Below, piece after piece: positions 35,661 to 46,500 of a stretch of DNA of 64,000 nucleotides. Position numbers and translations under genes: made by a program. Numbering within the stretch: the stretch's first letter is position 1; the number at the start of each line of letters is the position of its first letter. The stretch comes from Microcoleus sp036704825 (GTDB lineage: Bacteria; Cyanobacteriota; Cyanobacteriia; Cyanobacteriales; Microcoleaceae): NCBI GenBank assembly GCA_036704825.1, contig JAUBSN010000005.1:62001-126000 (forward strand). The letters run 5' to 3'. The notes under the pieces were generated by a model. That model did no database searches and was not told the DNA's origin. It worked only from the letters and a program-made list of their open reading frames with translations.

Positions 35661-38600
35661 TTACAGCTCTCCCAAAATTTCGGTAATGTTGTCTAAATCG
35701 TCCTGGCTCCACTGGCTCCACTTAAACTCTGCAAAGTCAGAAGGAGTGCAGCCGCCGGCGTCGGGGGACTGACAGTGTTGAATTAGCGATCGCAGCGATT
35801 CTATAAAGCCCGTTGCAAAACTTTCAATGCTTTCTCGTCGGTGAATGTTTTCGCTGTACGTCCAATCTAATTGCAGCTTGCTGCTGGCAATAAATCCGTT
35901 AATTTCCAGCAGGTAACGCCGATTTCCGCGCGGGCTGCGAATGGGGCCGCTAGGCTCGGAGGACAGCATTAATAAAGAAGATTTCGGCAGCACTTGGTCA
36001 AACTGTCCGAGATAATTAAAGCTTACCTCAGCTTGCGGCAATATGTGCATTTTTTTTGCAATTTCTCGATTTAAATATCGTAGGACACCGCAGCCAATAC
36101 CGCGATTTGGTACTGCTCGTAACTGCTCTTTAACTGATTTTATTGTCGCCCCTAGATCGGAAGGTTTTTCTATTTTTAACAGGACGGGGAAAACTGCTGT
36201 GAACCAGCCGATCGTGCGCGACAAATCTACTCCTTCAAATATATCTTCGCGCCCGTGACCTTCTAAGTCCAGTAAAAGTGAGTTATTGCCTGTCCAGCAT
36301 TCAAATGCTTGAGCTAAAGCAGTTAGCAATACATCATTAATTTGAGTGCGGTAAGCGGCAGGTACTTCTTGCAGGAGCAGTTTTGTTTCTTCAGCACTCA
36401 AAGCAACGGATACTGTCTTTTCAGATGCAACTAAATTGGCTGCGTTTGGGAAATCCACCGGCAAGCGAGAAGTTGGTTGGTGAGAAAGGGCGAACCAGTA
36501 ATCGAACTCTCCCTGCAATTCGGGCGATCGCGCCCACTCCTGTAAACGTTCTGCCCACTGCTTAAATGAGGTTGTTTTGGGCGGCAGCGCGACTGTTGCG
36601 CCGCGGCTAATCTGCCCGTAAGCTGTCTGGAAATCCTCAATTAAAATGCGCCACGAAACCCCATCAACCGCTAAGTGATGAATGGCAAATAACAAGCGAT
36701 TTGGCTGATGTTTGCCCAAGTCAAATAGGGCAGCGCGAAGTAATGGCCCCTCTGACAAATTCAAACTGCCTTGCAACTGAGCGGCGGCGGTTTGGAAAGC
36801 GGCTTCTCGCTCCTCTGGAGGTAGCGACGACAAATCCATGCAGGTAAGCACAGCCACCTTTTCAGGATGGGAAATAGCCTGCTGCCAGCCAGATTCTCCT
36901 CCTGCAAAACGCAGGCGCAGCGCGTCGTGGTGCTTCAGCAATTCTTGCAAAACTGACTCAATTAATGCAGGTTCGAGAGGTTGCTGCAACTCTAAAAGCA
37001 CCGCCTGATTCCAGTGGTGCGGCTCGGAGAGATTTTGCTCGAAAAACCAGTGCTGAATCGGTGTCAGAGGAACTTCGCCAACGATTAATCCCTGTTCCGA
37101 TTGTTTGGTCTCAGTTGTATCGGCGACGGCTGCTAACTGTCCAATGGTTTGGTGTTGAAACAGTTGTTTAGGAGTTAGCCGCAACCCGGCTTGATTGGCT
37201 TTAGAAATGACTTGAATGCTGAGGATAGAATCGCCGCCCAATTCAAAGAAATTGTCGTCAATTCCCACTTGTTCTAACCCCAATACTTGCGCCCAAATTT
37301 CTGCTAGGGTTTTTTCAATAGCGGTGTTTGGCGCGGCGAATGCCTCTTCGAGTTCGGGTCGATCGCGATCCGGTGCGGGAAGCGCTTTGCGATCGACTTT
37401 GCCGTTGGGAGTTAGAGGCAGCGATTCCAGCGTTACGAACACACCAGGCACCATGTATTCCGGCAGCTTTTCTTGCAGGTAGCCGCGCAGGTTACTGATG
37501 CTTGGAAGTTTGTCTTGGTTAAGCACTACATAAGCGACTAAGCGCTTGTTGCCCGAAGTGTCATCGCGCGCTTGGGCCACAGCATCGCGCACGGCGCGGT
37601 GCTGTTTCAGGGTTTCCTCAATTTCTCCCAATTCGATGCGATAGCCCCGGATTTTCACTTGGCTATCAATTCGCCCCAAGTATTCGATATTTCCATCTGG
37701 CAAATAACGCGCCCTGTCGCCAGTTTTGTAAAGGCGCGCGTCGGGTGAGTTGCTAAAAGGATTGGGAATAAATTTCTGGGCCGTTAATTCGGGACGGTTC
37801 AGATAGCCTCTGGCCAATCCTGCGCCGCCGATATAGAGTTCTCCCGGCACTCCCAGCGGCACGAGATTGAGAGTTCGATCTAATAAATAAATCTGCGTAT
37901 TCGCAATCGGGCTGCCAATGGGTGGCATTCTCTCGGCACCTTTTTCAATTAAAGCAAAGGTTGAATAGGTGGTATCTTCTGAGGGGCCGTAAAGATTGAA
38001 GACTTTCTGAATGTGAGGAAGCTGGTAAAGCTGCTGCGCTAAAGTATTCGGCAGCGGTTCGCCAGCTAAATTGACGGTGCGGACTGTTTCGGGAATGCCG
38101 TTGATTCGCAGCAGTTCTGCGATCGCGCTGGGAACGCTATTAATCAGCGTTACTTTTCCCGCGGTTTTTAAAGTGGGCAGGTGCAAGGCATTTTCTGCCA
38201 GGATGGCTGTGCCGCCCCAGCTTAGAGGCGCGAATATCTCGAACACTGACAAATCAAAGCAAATAGATGTCGAGGCGAGAACTCCTCCCAGTTCTTCCGG
38301 CGAAAAAACCTCTTTTGCCCAGTGCAAAAAGGCAACGGCGCTGCGGTGTTCGATCGCAACCCCTTTGGGCCTCCCCGTGGAACCTGACGTATAAATTACA
38401 TACGCTAACTTAGAGGGGTTTTGCTGATTAAATGTAAAATCAGAATGTGACTTTTCTGAAAACTTCTGTTCCTCTTCCCACCGATCCAATGCGATAACTT
38501 TTGCGCTGCATTCTGGCAGAATTCCTAACAATTTTTGCTGGGTTAGCAGCACCGAAATTTGAGCGTCTTCTAACGTGAAAGCGAGGCGATCGCGCGGGTA

Positions 38601-40304
38601 GGCTGGATCGAGCGGAACGTAAGCGCCCCCGGCTTTAAGAATACCGAGAATGCCAACAATTGTATTGAGCGATCGCTCGACACAAATTCCCACCAAAACT
38701 TCTGGCTTGACGCCGAGTTTTTGCAGGTAATGCGCGAGTTGATTCGCTCGTTCATTCAGCTCGCGGTAGGTGAGTTTTTGGTCTTCAAATACGACTGCAA
38801 CCGCATCGGGAGTTCGATCTACCTGCGCTTCAAAGAATTGATGAATGCAGCGATCGCTCGGATAATCTGCGCGGGTGTCATTCCACTCTACCAACAACTG
38901 ATGCTGCTCTTTTTCCCCCAGCAACGGTAGCTTTTCAATCCGCCGATCTGGGTTGGCTGCTATGCCCTCCAGCAACGTCAGAAAATGCCCAGACATCCGA
39001 TTGATTGTGCCTGCATCAAATAAATCTGTACTGTATTCAAACTGACCGCTAATTTCTTCTTGCTTTTCTTCTAAATACAGCGTTAAGTCTACTTTTGCTG
39101 TCTGATTCTCAACATCTAAAAGAGTGAGATTGAGTCCGGCTATTGATTCTGCCGCAACAGGTGGAGTTTGCAAAACAAAAGCAACTTGGAACAGTGGATT
39201 GTAGCTCAAATTTCGCTCGGGTTGCAACTCTTCAACCAGTTTCTCAAACGGTAAATCCTGGTGAGCGTAAGCTTCTAAACTCACCTCCCGAATGCGATCG
39301 AGCAACTGCCGAAAAGCGATCTCGCCTGACAAATCAGTTCGCAATACCAAAGTATTGACAAAAAACCCGATTAGCCCTTGAATTTCCGCTCTGTTGCGGT
39401 TGGCAATGGGAGAGCCAACGGGGATATCTGCCTGTCCTGTATAGCGATAGAGCAGCGTTTTAAAGGCTGCTAGCAGCGTCATAAACAGGGTGACATTTTC
39501 CTGGCGGCTGAGCTTTTTGAGGGCTGCCGTTAGCGTTTTCGGGATGAGAAATGATTCTTTCGCACCCCGATAGGTTTGGACTGGGGGGCGGGGGCGATCT
39601 GCTGGCAATTCCAGCAAGGGGGGAACGCCACTTAGCTGCTTTTTCCAGTAGTTAAGTTGAGTTTGCAAGCGCTCTCCTACCAGCCATTCTCGCTGCCAAA
39701 TAGCAAAGTCAGCGTACTGGATGGGAAGTTCGGGAAGTGGGGATGGTTTGCCTGTCGAAAAGGCTTGGTAAAGTGCTGCTAATTCTTGCAGGAAAACTCC
39801 GATCGACCAGCCATCAAAAATAATGTGATGCAGCGTTAGCAGCAAGACATATTCCTCAGCATCTAACTGTAGCAAACTAGCTCGCAACAGCGGCCCTTTA
39901 GTTAGGTCAAAAGGTTGGCTAGCTTCTTCTACAGCCAGTTGTTTTACTTTTTCTTCTCGCTCACTTTCCGCCAATTGTTGCAAGTCTAAAACTTGCAGCC
40001 CGAAATTTAATTGCTGACCGACCACCTGCACGGGTTGACCGTCTACAGTGGCAAATGTCGTCCGCAAAGCTTCGTGACGGCGCACAATTTCCTTGAAACT
40101 TCGTTCTAGCACTACTACATTTAGCCTGCCTTTTAGTAACACAGCCGCCGGCAGGTTGTAAAAAGGGTTTCCCGGTTCCAATTGGTCAATAAACCACAGT
40201 CTTTGCTGGGCAAAAGAAGTGGGAAATGCAAATACTTCTTCTTCGGAAGCATTCGCCGAGTCGCGAGTATCTGTTAGAGGTTTTTCGGAAAAATGCACCG
40301 TCAT
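35661..40304 (-). CDS. NRPS: C - A (Ala/Gly) - PCP - epimerase
   Basis: A 1547-residue single module. The C domain (about 30-450) has HHIIFDG near 163. The A domain (TSGSTGRPKG near 643) gives pocket code DLFNNALTYK, which I recall as the Ala/Gly code of the second adenylation domain of microcystin synthetase McyA. The PCP has ELGGDSILS near 1026, the pre-epimerase form. The epimerase (about 1090-1500) is intact, with HHLAVDG near 1211, EGHGRE and FNYLGQF, so D-Ala is the likely residue. This intact domain is a good reference for the damaged epimerase-like domain at 20077-24600. The start has no clear ribosome binding site, and the 245 bases upstream contain tandem repeats, so an internal promoter or coupling cannot be judged. 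Confidence 0.92.
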   Translation of the reverse strand: MTVHFSEKPLTDTRDSANASEEEVFAFPTSFAQQRLWFIDQLEPGNPFYNLPAAVLLKGRLNVVVLERSFKEIVRRHEALRTTFATVDGQPVQVVGQQLNFGLQVLDLQQLAESEREEKVKQLAVEEASQPFDLTKGPLLRASLLQLDAEEYVLLLTLHHIIFDGWSIGVFLQELAALYQAFSTGKPSPLPELPIQYADFAIWQREWLVGERLQTQLNYWKKQLSGVPPLLELPADRPRPPVQTYRGAKESFLIPKTLTAALKKLSRQENVTLFMTLLAAFKTLLYRYTGQADIPVGSPIANRNRAEIQGLIGFFVNTLVLRTDLSGEIAFRQLLDRIREVSLEAYAHQDLPFEKLVEELQPERNLSYNPLFQVAFVLQTPPVAAESIAGLNLTLLDVENQTAKVDLTLYLEEKQEEISGQFEYSTDLFDAGTINRMSGHFLTLLEGIAANPDRRIEKLPLLGEKEQHQLLVEWNDTRADYPSDRCIHQFFEAQVDRTPDAVAVVFEDQKLTYRELNERANQLAHYLQKLGVKPEVLVGICVERSLNTIVGILGILKAGGAYVPLDPAYPRDRLAFTLEDAQISVLLTQQKLLGILPECSAKVIALDRWEEEQKFSEKSHSDFTFNQQNPSKLAYVIYTSGSTGRPKGVAIEHRSAVAFLHWAKEVFSPEELGGVLASTSICFDLSVFEIFAPLSWGGTAILAENALHLPTLKTAGKVTLINSVPSAIAELLRINGIPETVRTVNLAGEPLPNTLAQQLYQLPHIQKVFNLYGPSEDTTYSTFALIEKGAERMPPIGSPIANTQIYLLDRTLNLVPLGVPGELYIGGAGLARGYLNRPELTAQKFIPNPFSNSPDARLYKTGDRARYLPDGNIEYLGRIDSQVKIRGYRIELGEIEETLKQHRAVRDAVAQARDDTSGNKRLVAYVVLNQDKLPSISNLRGYLQEKLPEYMVPGVFVTLESLPLTPNGKVDRKALPAPDRDRPELEEAFAAPNTAIEKTLAEIWAQVLGLEQVGIDDNFFELGGDSILSIQVISKANQAGLRLTPKQLFQHQTIGQLAAVADTTETKQSEQGLIVGEVPLTPIQHWFFEQNLSEPHHWNQAVLLELQQPLEPALIESVLQELLKHHDALRLRFAGGESGWQQAISHPEKVAVLTCMDLSSLPPEEREAAFQTAAAQLQGSLNLSEGPLLRAALFDLGKHQPNRLLFAIHHLAVDGVSWRILIEDFQTAYGQISRGATVALPPKTTSFKQWAERLQEWARSPELQGEFDYWFALSHQPTSRLPVDFPNAANLVASEKTVSVALSAEETKLLLQEVPAAYRTQINDVLLTALAQAFECWTGNNSLLLDLEGHGREDIFEGVDLSRTIGWFTAVFPVLLKIEKPSDLGATIKSVKEQLRAVPNRGIGCGVLRYLNREIAKKMHILPQAEVSFNYLGQFDQVLPKSSLLMLSSEPSGPIRSPRGNRRYLLEINGFIASSKLQLDWTYSENIHRRESIESFATGFIESLRSLIQHCQSPDAGGCTPSDFAEFKWSQWSQDDLDNITEILGEL

Positions 40305-40549
40305 GGGATTTTAGATTTGAGATTTTAGATTTTGGATTGACCCCACGGATCGAGTCTATTTCTTGAGGATTTTAGATTTGAGATTTTGGATTGATTCCAC
40401 GGATAAATCAGGGGGCTTGTACCATCAAGAAATTCTCGGTCATGGGATTGGTAACTGATAATTGGGAATTGGCAATTGGGAATAGAGGATTGCAGCCGAT
40501 AATTGGGGATTACTTATGGGCGATCGGCCGATCGCCCGCGACTCATCAC
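40305..40549. repeat. Dispersed and tandem AT-rich repeats between two NRPS genes
   Basis: A unit of about 40 bases beginning GATTTTAGATTTGAGATTTT and ending with CCACGGAT occurs twice (about 40308-40350 and 40368-40402). Its first 23 bases (40309-40331) match 121-143 upstream of ccmL exactly. GAATTGG/CAATTGG words follow at about 40460-40500. No gene is visible. Confidence 0.6.
40518..40537. repeat. Perfect 20-bp palindrome after the first NRPS gene
   Basis: GGGCGATCGG-CCGATCGCCC is a perfect palindrome 13 bases past the stop codon of the 40550-49153 gene. It contains HIP1-like GCGATCG words. It could form a strong hairpin in the operon mRNA; there is no T-run, so it is not a typical terminator. 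It may mark a processing point or simply be a HIP1-type palindrome. Confidence 0.6.
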
Positions 40550-43500
40550 TTATTGCAAAGAGGATAGCGACCTCCGGTACGCCGATCGCGAAACGGGCGC
40601 AATCGCGGGTTCTTCAACGACCGCATTTTTGTTTTTGGCTTCAGAAATATTTTCTGCAAGTACGGCGAGCGATCGTCCTGCAAAAATATCGCACAAAGGC
40701 AATTCTATCTGACAATATTCTCGTACCTTTGCTGCTAATTGAATTGCCAGCAGCGAATTTCCTCCTAGTTCAAAAAAGTTATCGGCAATACTTAACTGTT
40801 CGATGCCGAGAACCTCACAGCCAATTCTCGCTAACATTGCCTCAATAGGGGTGCGGGGTGCGACAAAAATCTTTTCTTGTTGAATTGCAGCATCCGGTTC
40901 AGGCAGTGCCTTGCGGTTAACTTTGCCGTTCGCCGAAAGCGGCAGTGCGTCCAAAACTATAAATGCAGACGGCACCATATAATCGGGCAGTTTTTCGCTC
41001 AGGAATTGGCGCAATTCTTCAACCGCAGGGGCAGCATTTTGGTGGGGAACGATATATGCTACTAAGCGCTTTTGACTGTGATTTTCTCCGAATGCGGTGA
41101 CAATGGATGCTTTGACTGCTGGGTGCTCGTTCAAAGCAGCTTCAATTTCTCCTGCTTCGATGCGGAATCCTCGAATTTTAAGGCGGAAATCTTCTCGTCC
41201 TAAAAATTCGATATTGCCGTCAGGGAGGAAGCGCCCTAAATCTCCCGTTCGGTACAAGCGATCGCCCGTGACGGGGTGCGTGAGGCAACTGGCGCGAGTT
41301 TTTTCTTCATTCCGCCAGTATCCTTTTGTCAGTCCAACTCCGGCGCAGCACATTTCCCCTGGCACCCAGACGGGGCAGTCTTCCAGCCTTTCATTCAAAA
41401 TGTAGTAGCGGGTGTTTGCGATCGGCTTGCCGTAAGGAATGCTCTTCCAAGAAGGGTCAACAGTTTCTACCGGATACCAAATATTCCAAAGGGTAGTTTC
41501 GGTTGGCCCGCCAACGCTGACAACGCGACATTCACGGGCGATCGCCCTTAACCTCTGGGGCAAGGTTATCGGTATCCAATCTCCGCCGAGAAACGCCCAG
41601 CGCAAGCACTCTGGCAACACCTCAGAACGTCCGCCAGCGTAATCGAGCAGCATTTCCATCATCGGGGGAACCGAGTTCCAAATGGTGACGCGCTCTTTTA
41701 CCATCAATTGCGCCCAGTGAGCGGGGTCTAGCCGTTGTGCGGCATCGGGAATGACGATCGCGCCCCCGGCCGCTAGGATGCCGAAAATATCGTAAACCGA
41801 CATATCGTGGTGCAGTGCGGTGACTGCGATCGCGCGATCGCACTCGCCCACATCAAACACTTGGTTGGTCTGAGCGATCGCATTGACTGCACCTCGGTGC
41901 GCGATCGCCACGCCTTTCGGCAAGCCAGTTGAGCCGGAAGTATAAATCACATAAGCTAAATCTTCCGGTTCCTGCACCGCCTCCAAAGCTTCGCTGCTTT
42001 CGGCAGCCAATTCGTCCGTTTCGATACAAAGAAGCCGCACATTTTCCGGCCATTCCCATCGCTGATTTAACTGAGATTGCGTTAAAACAATCTCCACCTC
42101 GCCATCAGCCAGCAAATACCGCAGCCGCTCTTGTGGTAGCGCCGCATCTACGGGCAAATAAGCTGCCCCGGATGCGAGAATGCCCAGCACAGCGACGATT
42201 TGCTCCCATCCTTTTTCCATAACCACGGCAACCAACTGGTTGGGGCGAGCTCCCAGCTTCCGCAATCGGTGAGCGACTTGATTCGATCGCAGATATAGTT
42301 CCTCGTAGGTGAGAGTGCGATCGCGCGTAATGATGGCGGGTTCGTGCGATCGCGAGGCGACTTGCCGAGCAAACAGTTCGTGCAGCAATACATCGGGAAT
42401 GGGTGCTTCGATGCCGTTAGCGACGGGTTGCTGCTGCAACTGCGCCTCTTCTTGCCAAGCTGACTCCTCGGTGGCGAGGCGCTGCAACAGGCGACAGTAG
42501 GCGTCAAACATATCGTCGATCAGCCCTTGGGGGAAGAGTTCTTCCACCGCATCCCAGTTCAAGAATAGAGTGCCGCCAGCTTCGCTGTACTGATTGTCTA
42601 TCCAAACTTGGGGAGTTTGACCGACGACGTAAACAACCTCTCCGATTTCTGCGATCGCGGCCAGTATGGAAGAATCGCTTTGTCCGGGGTTGTTCTGCGG
42701 ATTAGTCGTGAATACCACTGGCATCGGTGCCGCCGATGTTCTTCCCAGCAGTTGCGTCAATTCTCGCAGAACGCGCACGCCGCTGACGTACTGGTGCTCT
42801 AAATCGTGCCAAAGCTGCTGAGTCAGGCGTTTCGCCCGAACTTCAAAACTTTCTCGGCGCGAGTTGTCTACCTCCAGCAAAGTAAACGAGGCAAACTCGC
42901 CGATAATGTCGTTGACTTGCGGGTGCAGCGAAAGGCGATTGAAGCGCGGCACGTTGAGGGTAAACCGAGGGCTTTTGCTCCACAGGCCCAGAACTTCGGC
43001 ATAAGCAGCCAGTAAAACGCCTGTCGGAGAAAGTGCCGATCGCGCGGCTCTGGCTTTAAGTTTTTTCCAGGTTTCCGGCTCTAACTGAGCGCTCCTGCGC
43101 TTGAAGCGAGGCTGTGTCAGGGAACTCGGATGCAAGGCTAAGGGGAGTTCGGGCGCTGGCGGCAGAGTGGCGAGGCGATTTTTCCAATACTCTAAAGATT
43201 GCTGGAAAAATGGGGAATCTTGGAGCGCGATCGCAGCTAAAACGTAGTCGCGGAATGACAGTTGCAAAGGCGCGACCGCTGCGTTGGGATTGCGGTAAAA
43301 CCTCACCAAATCTCCGAAGAGAATTTGATAGCTCCAACCGTCAATGCACAAGGCGTCAATGCTGACGTGCAAGCGGATGCGGCGATCGAAAAGAAGCGAG
43401 GCGCGAATCTCGAAAAGCGGCCAGCGATCGAGCGGTAACACTTGGTGAGACAGGGTTTCGCGAATTGCTTCGAGTTGGGAATTCACCGCCTCTGGGCTTT

Positions 43501-46500
43501 GTCCGCGCAAATCTAATACGGGAATTGCATAAGCTGGCACTGTTTCTAAAATTTGCTGTTGCCCGTCTGGATGGACGATCGCGCGCAGCATATCGTGGCG
43601 TTCCACCAATCGCTGCCACGCCAGGCTAAACCGCTCTAAATCTATATCGTCGCCTTCAATTTCTACATAGCCGTGAATGGCGACATTCCCCATTTCAAAA
43701 AAGCTATTTCTCCCGATCCAGTACGCCTGCTGCATTTCGTTGAGGGGAAATGGTTTGTAGCGATTTTGACGATCGGGGACGATTTCCGGCAGTTGCACAA
43801 TGGCGCAGGGTTCGATCGCCTGCTGCGCTTTAGCAATGGCGATCGCTACAGCCAAACTTTCCACCGTCGGGGATTGAAACAAACTGCGCAGCGGCAACTC
43901 TACCTGAAACGCTGCTCGAACTTTAGCAATCAGTTGCGTTGCTAGCAGGGAATGTCCTCCCAACTCAAAGAAATTGTCGCCAATTCCTATTTGTTTGACG
44001 CCGAGAACCTGACTCCAAATTTCAGCGAGTAACTGTTCTTCCCGAGTGCGAGGTGCAGAAGCTGCGTTTAATTCCGATCTTTCTACATCCGGCGCTCTGA
44101 GCGATCGGCGATCGATTTTTCCATTAGATGTTAAAGGCAGAGCCTCTAGCAGCACGAAGGCTGAAGGAATCATGTATTGTGGCAGCTTTTCTTTGATAAA
44201 GCCGCGCAGTTTGCTAATTAAAGATGGCTGCTCAGTGCTTAATTCTGAGCTAGAAACGATATAAGCTACCAAGCGGTTTTCGCCTGAATTATCTTCCCCA
44301 AGCAGCACTACACTTTCCCGCACTTCTGGATGCTGGCTCAGTACCGCTTCAATCTCGCCCAGTTCAATTCGGAAACCGCGAATTTTGACTTGATTGTCGC
44401 TGCGGCCTAAAAATTCAATCGTTCCATCTGGCAGGTAGCGGGCAATATCTCCTGTGTTGTACAACCGCGCCCCGATTTCCTGACTGAAGGGATGGGGAAT
44501 AAACTTTTGGGCAGTTAGTTCGGGTAGGTTCAAATAGCCTCTGGATAACCCAGCGCCGCCGATATACAGTTGGCCCAAAACGCCTGCAGGAACCGGCTGC
44601 AAATTTGCGTCCAGAATGTAGAGCTGGGTGTTGGGAAGAGGGCGACCGATCGGGATCGAACCGCGCTTTGATGCAACGGATTTTACCGGATGGATGGCTG
44701 TCCAGACAGTGGCTTCTGTGGGGCCGTAAAAGTTCCACAGGGGGACGTTCCACTCAAGCAACTCAGAAGCGAGTTCTGCAGGCAAAGCTTCTCCGCCGCA
44801 CATAATTAGGCGCACGCTCCATTTTGGCTCGCCACCGGCAGTTTTTTGAGCGTCAATCAGTTGGCGAATTGCTGAAGGAGTTTGATTGAGAATGGTAACT
44901 CGCTCTGTGCACAGCAATTGGTAAAAAGCCGAGGGCGATTGAGTCACTTCGAGAGGGACGATAACCAGCTTGCAGCCGTGAACGAGCGCTCCCCAAATTT
45001 CCCAGACGGAGAAGTCGAAAGCGTAAGAGTGAAAAACAGTCCAAGCGTCGCGATCGCTAAAATTAAATACGGGGTAAGTGGCTGCAAAAAGATGAACGGC
45101 GCTGCGATGGTTGACTTGAACGCCCTTGGGTTTCCCTGTCGAACCTGACGTATAGATTACATAAGCGAGACAATCGGATGTTACATCGCTCAAACAATTT
45201 TCTTTGCTTTCTCGCGCGATGTTTTCCCAGTCTGAATCAAGGAAAACTACACTCTGCGCCCGATCGCGAATCTTCTCCTCTAAATGCGACTGCGCCAGCA
45301 GCACTTGAACCTTGGCATCCGACCGCATGAAGCTCAAGCGTTCGCTTGAATACGCCGGATCGAGCGGAACATAAGCGCCGCCAGCCTTAATAATTCCCAG
45401 CAATCCCACCACCATTTCTAGGGAGCGACCGACATAAATTCCGACGCGGACTTCAGGTTTTACACCGAGTTTTTGCAGGTAGTGCGCGACTTGATTTGCT
45501 CGTTCATTCAGTTGGCGGTAGGTGAGTTTTTGGTCTTCAAATACGACTGCAATGGCATCGGGATTTCGATCGACCTGCGCTTCAAATAATTGGTGAATGG
45601 TGGAATCTTTTGGATAATCGACTTGCGTATTATTCCACTCAACTAGCAGTTGATGCCGTTCGCGATCGCTCAACAATGGCAACTCACAAATGCGCGTGTC
45701 GGCATTGGCGATAATTCCTTCGAGCAAAATCTGAAAATGCCCGTGCATCCGCGCGATCGTGCTGGGTTGGAACAAATTCGTGCTGTACTCCCACGTCGCT
45801 ATCAACCCCCGATCGGTTTCTTCCAAAAATAGCATCAAGTCGAAATTAGCCGTGCCGGTATCAATTTCGTGGGAATTTAGGGTCAGCCCTGGCAATTCTA
45901 GAGTCTGCGTCAAGCCGTTTTGCAAGGCAAACCCCACTTGAAACAGCGGCGAGTAGCTCAAATCTCGATCGGGCTGCAACTCCTCGACCAGCTTCTCAAT
46001 CGGTACATCTTGATGGGCGTAAGCGCCTAATGCTACTTCTCGCACGCTTCTTAGCAACTCTCGAAAAGTCTGATTTCCATTTAAGTCAGACCGCAGCACT
46101 AAAGTATTGACAAAAAATCCAATTAATGCTTCTATATCGCGAAGATTGCGGCTGGCAATGGGAGAGCCAACTAAAATATCTGTCTGCCCCGTGTAGCGGT
46201 AAAGCAGCGTCTTGAAAGCTGCCAGCAACGTCATAAATGGGGTGGCTTTTTCTTGCTGGCCCAACCCGGCCAGCGCCAAGCTCAAATATGAGGGCAACTC
46301 CCAAGTTTCTCTCGCACCCTGGAACGTTTGAACGGCGGGGCGAGGAAAGTCGGTTGGTAAATTTAGAACCGGCAAGCTGCCGCTTAACTGCTGCTTCCAG
46401 TAAGCCAGTTGCGTCTCTAATATTTCTCCTTGCAACTGCTGGCGCTGCCATGCGGCAAAGTCGGCGTATTGAATTGGCAGCGGGGAAAGCAAGGGTAAAT

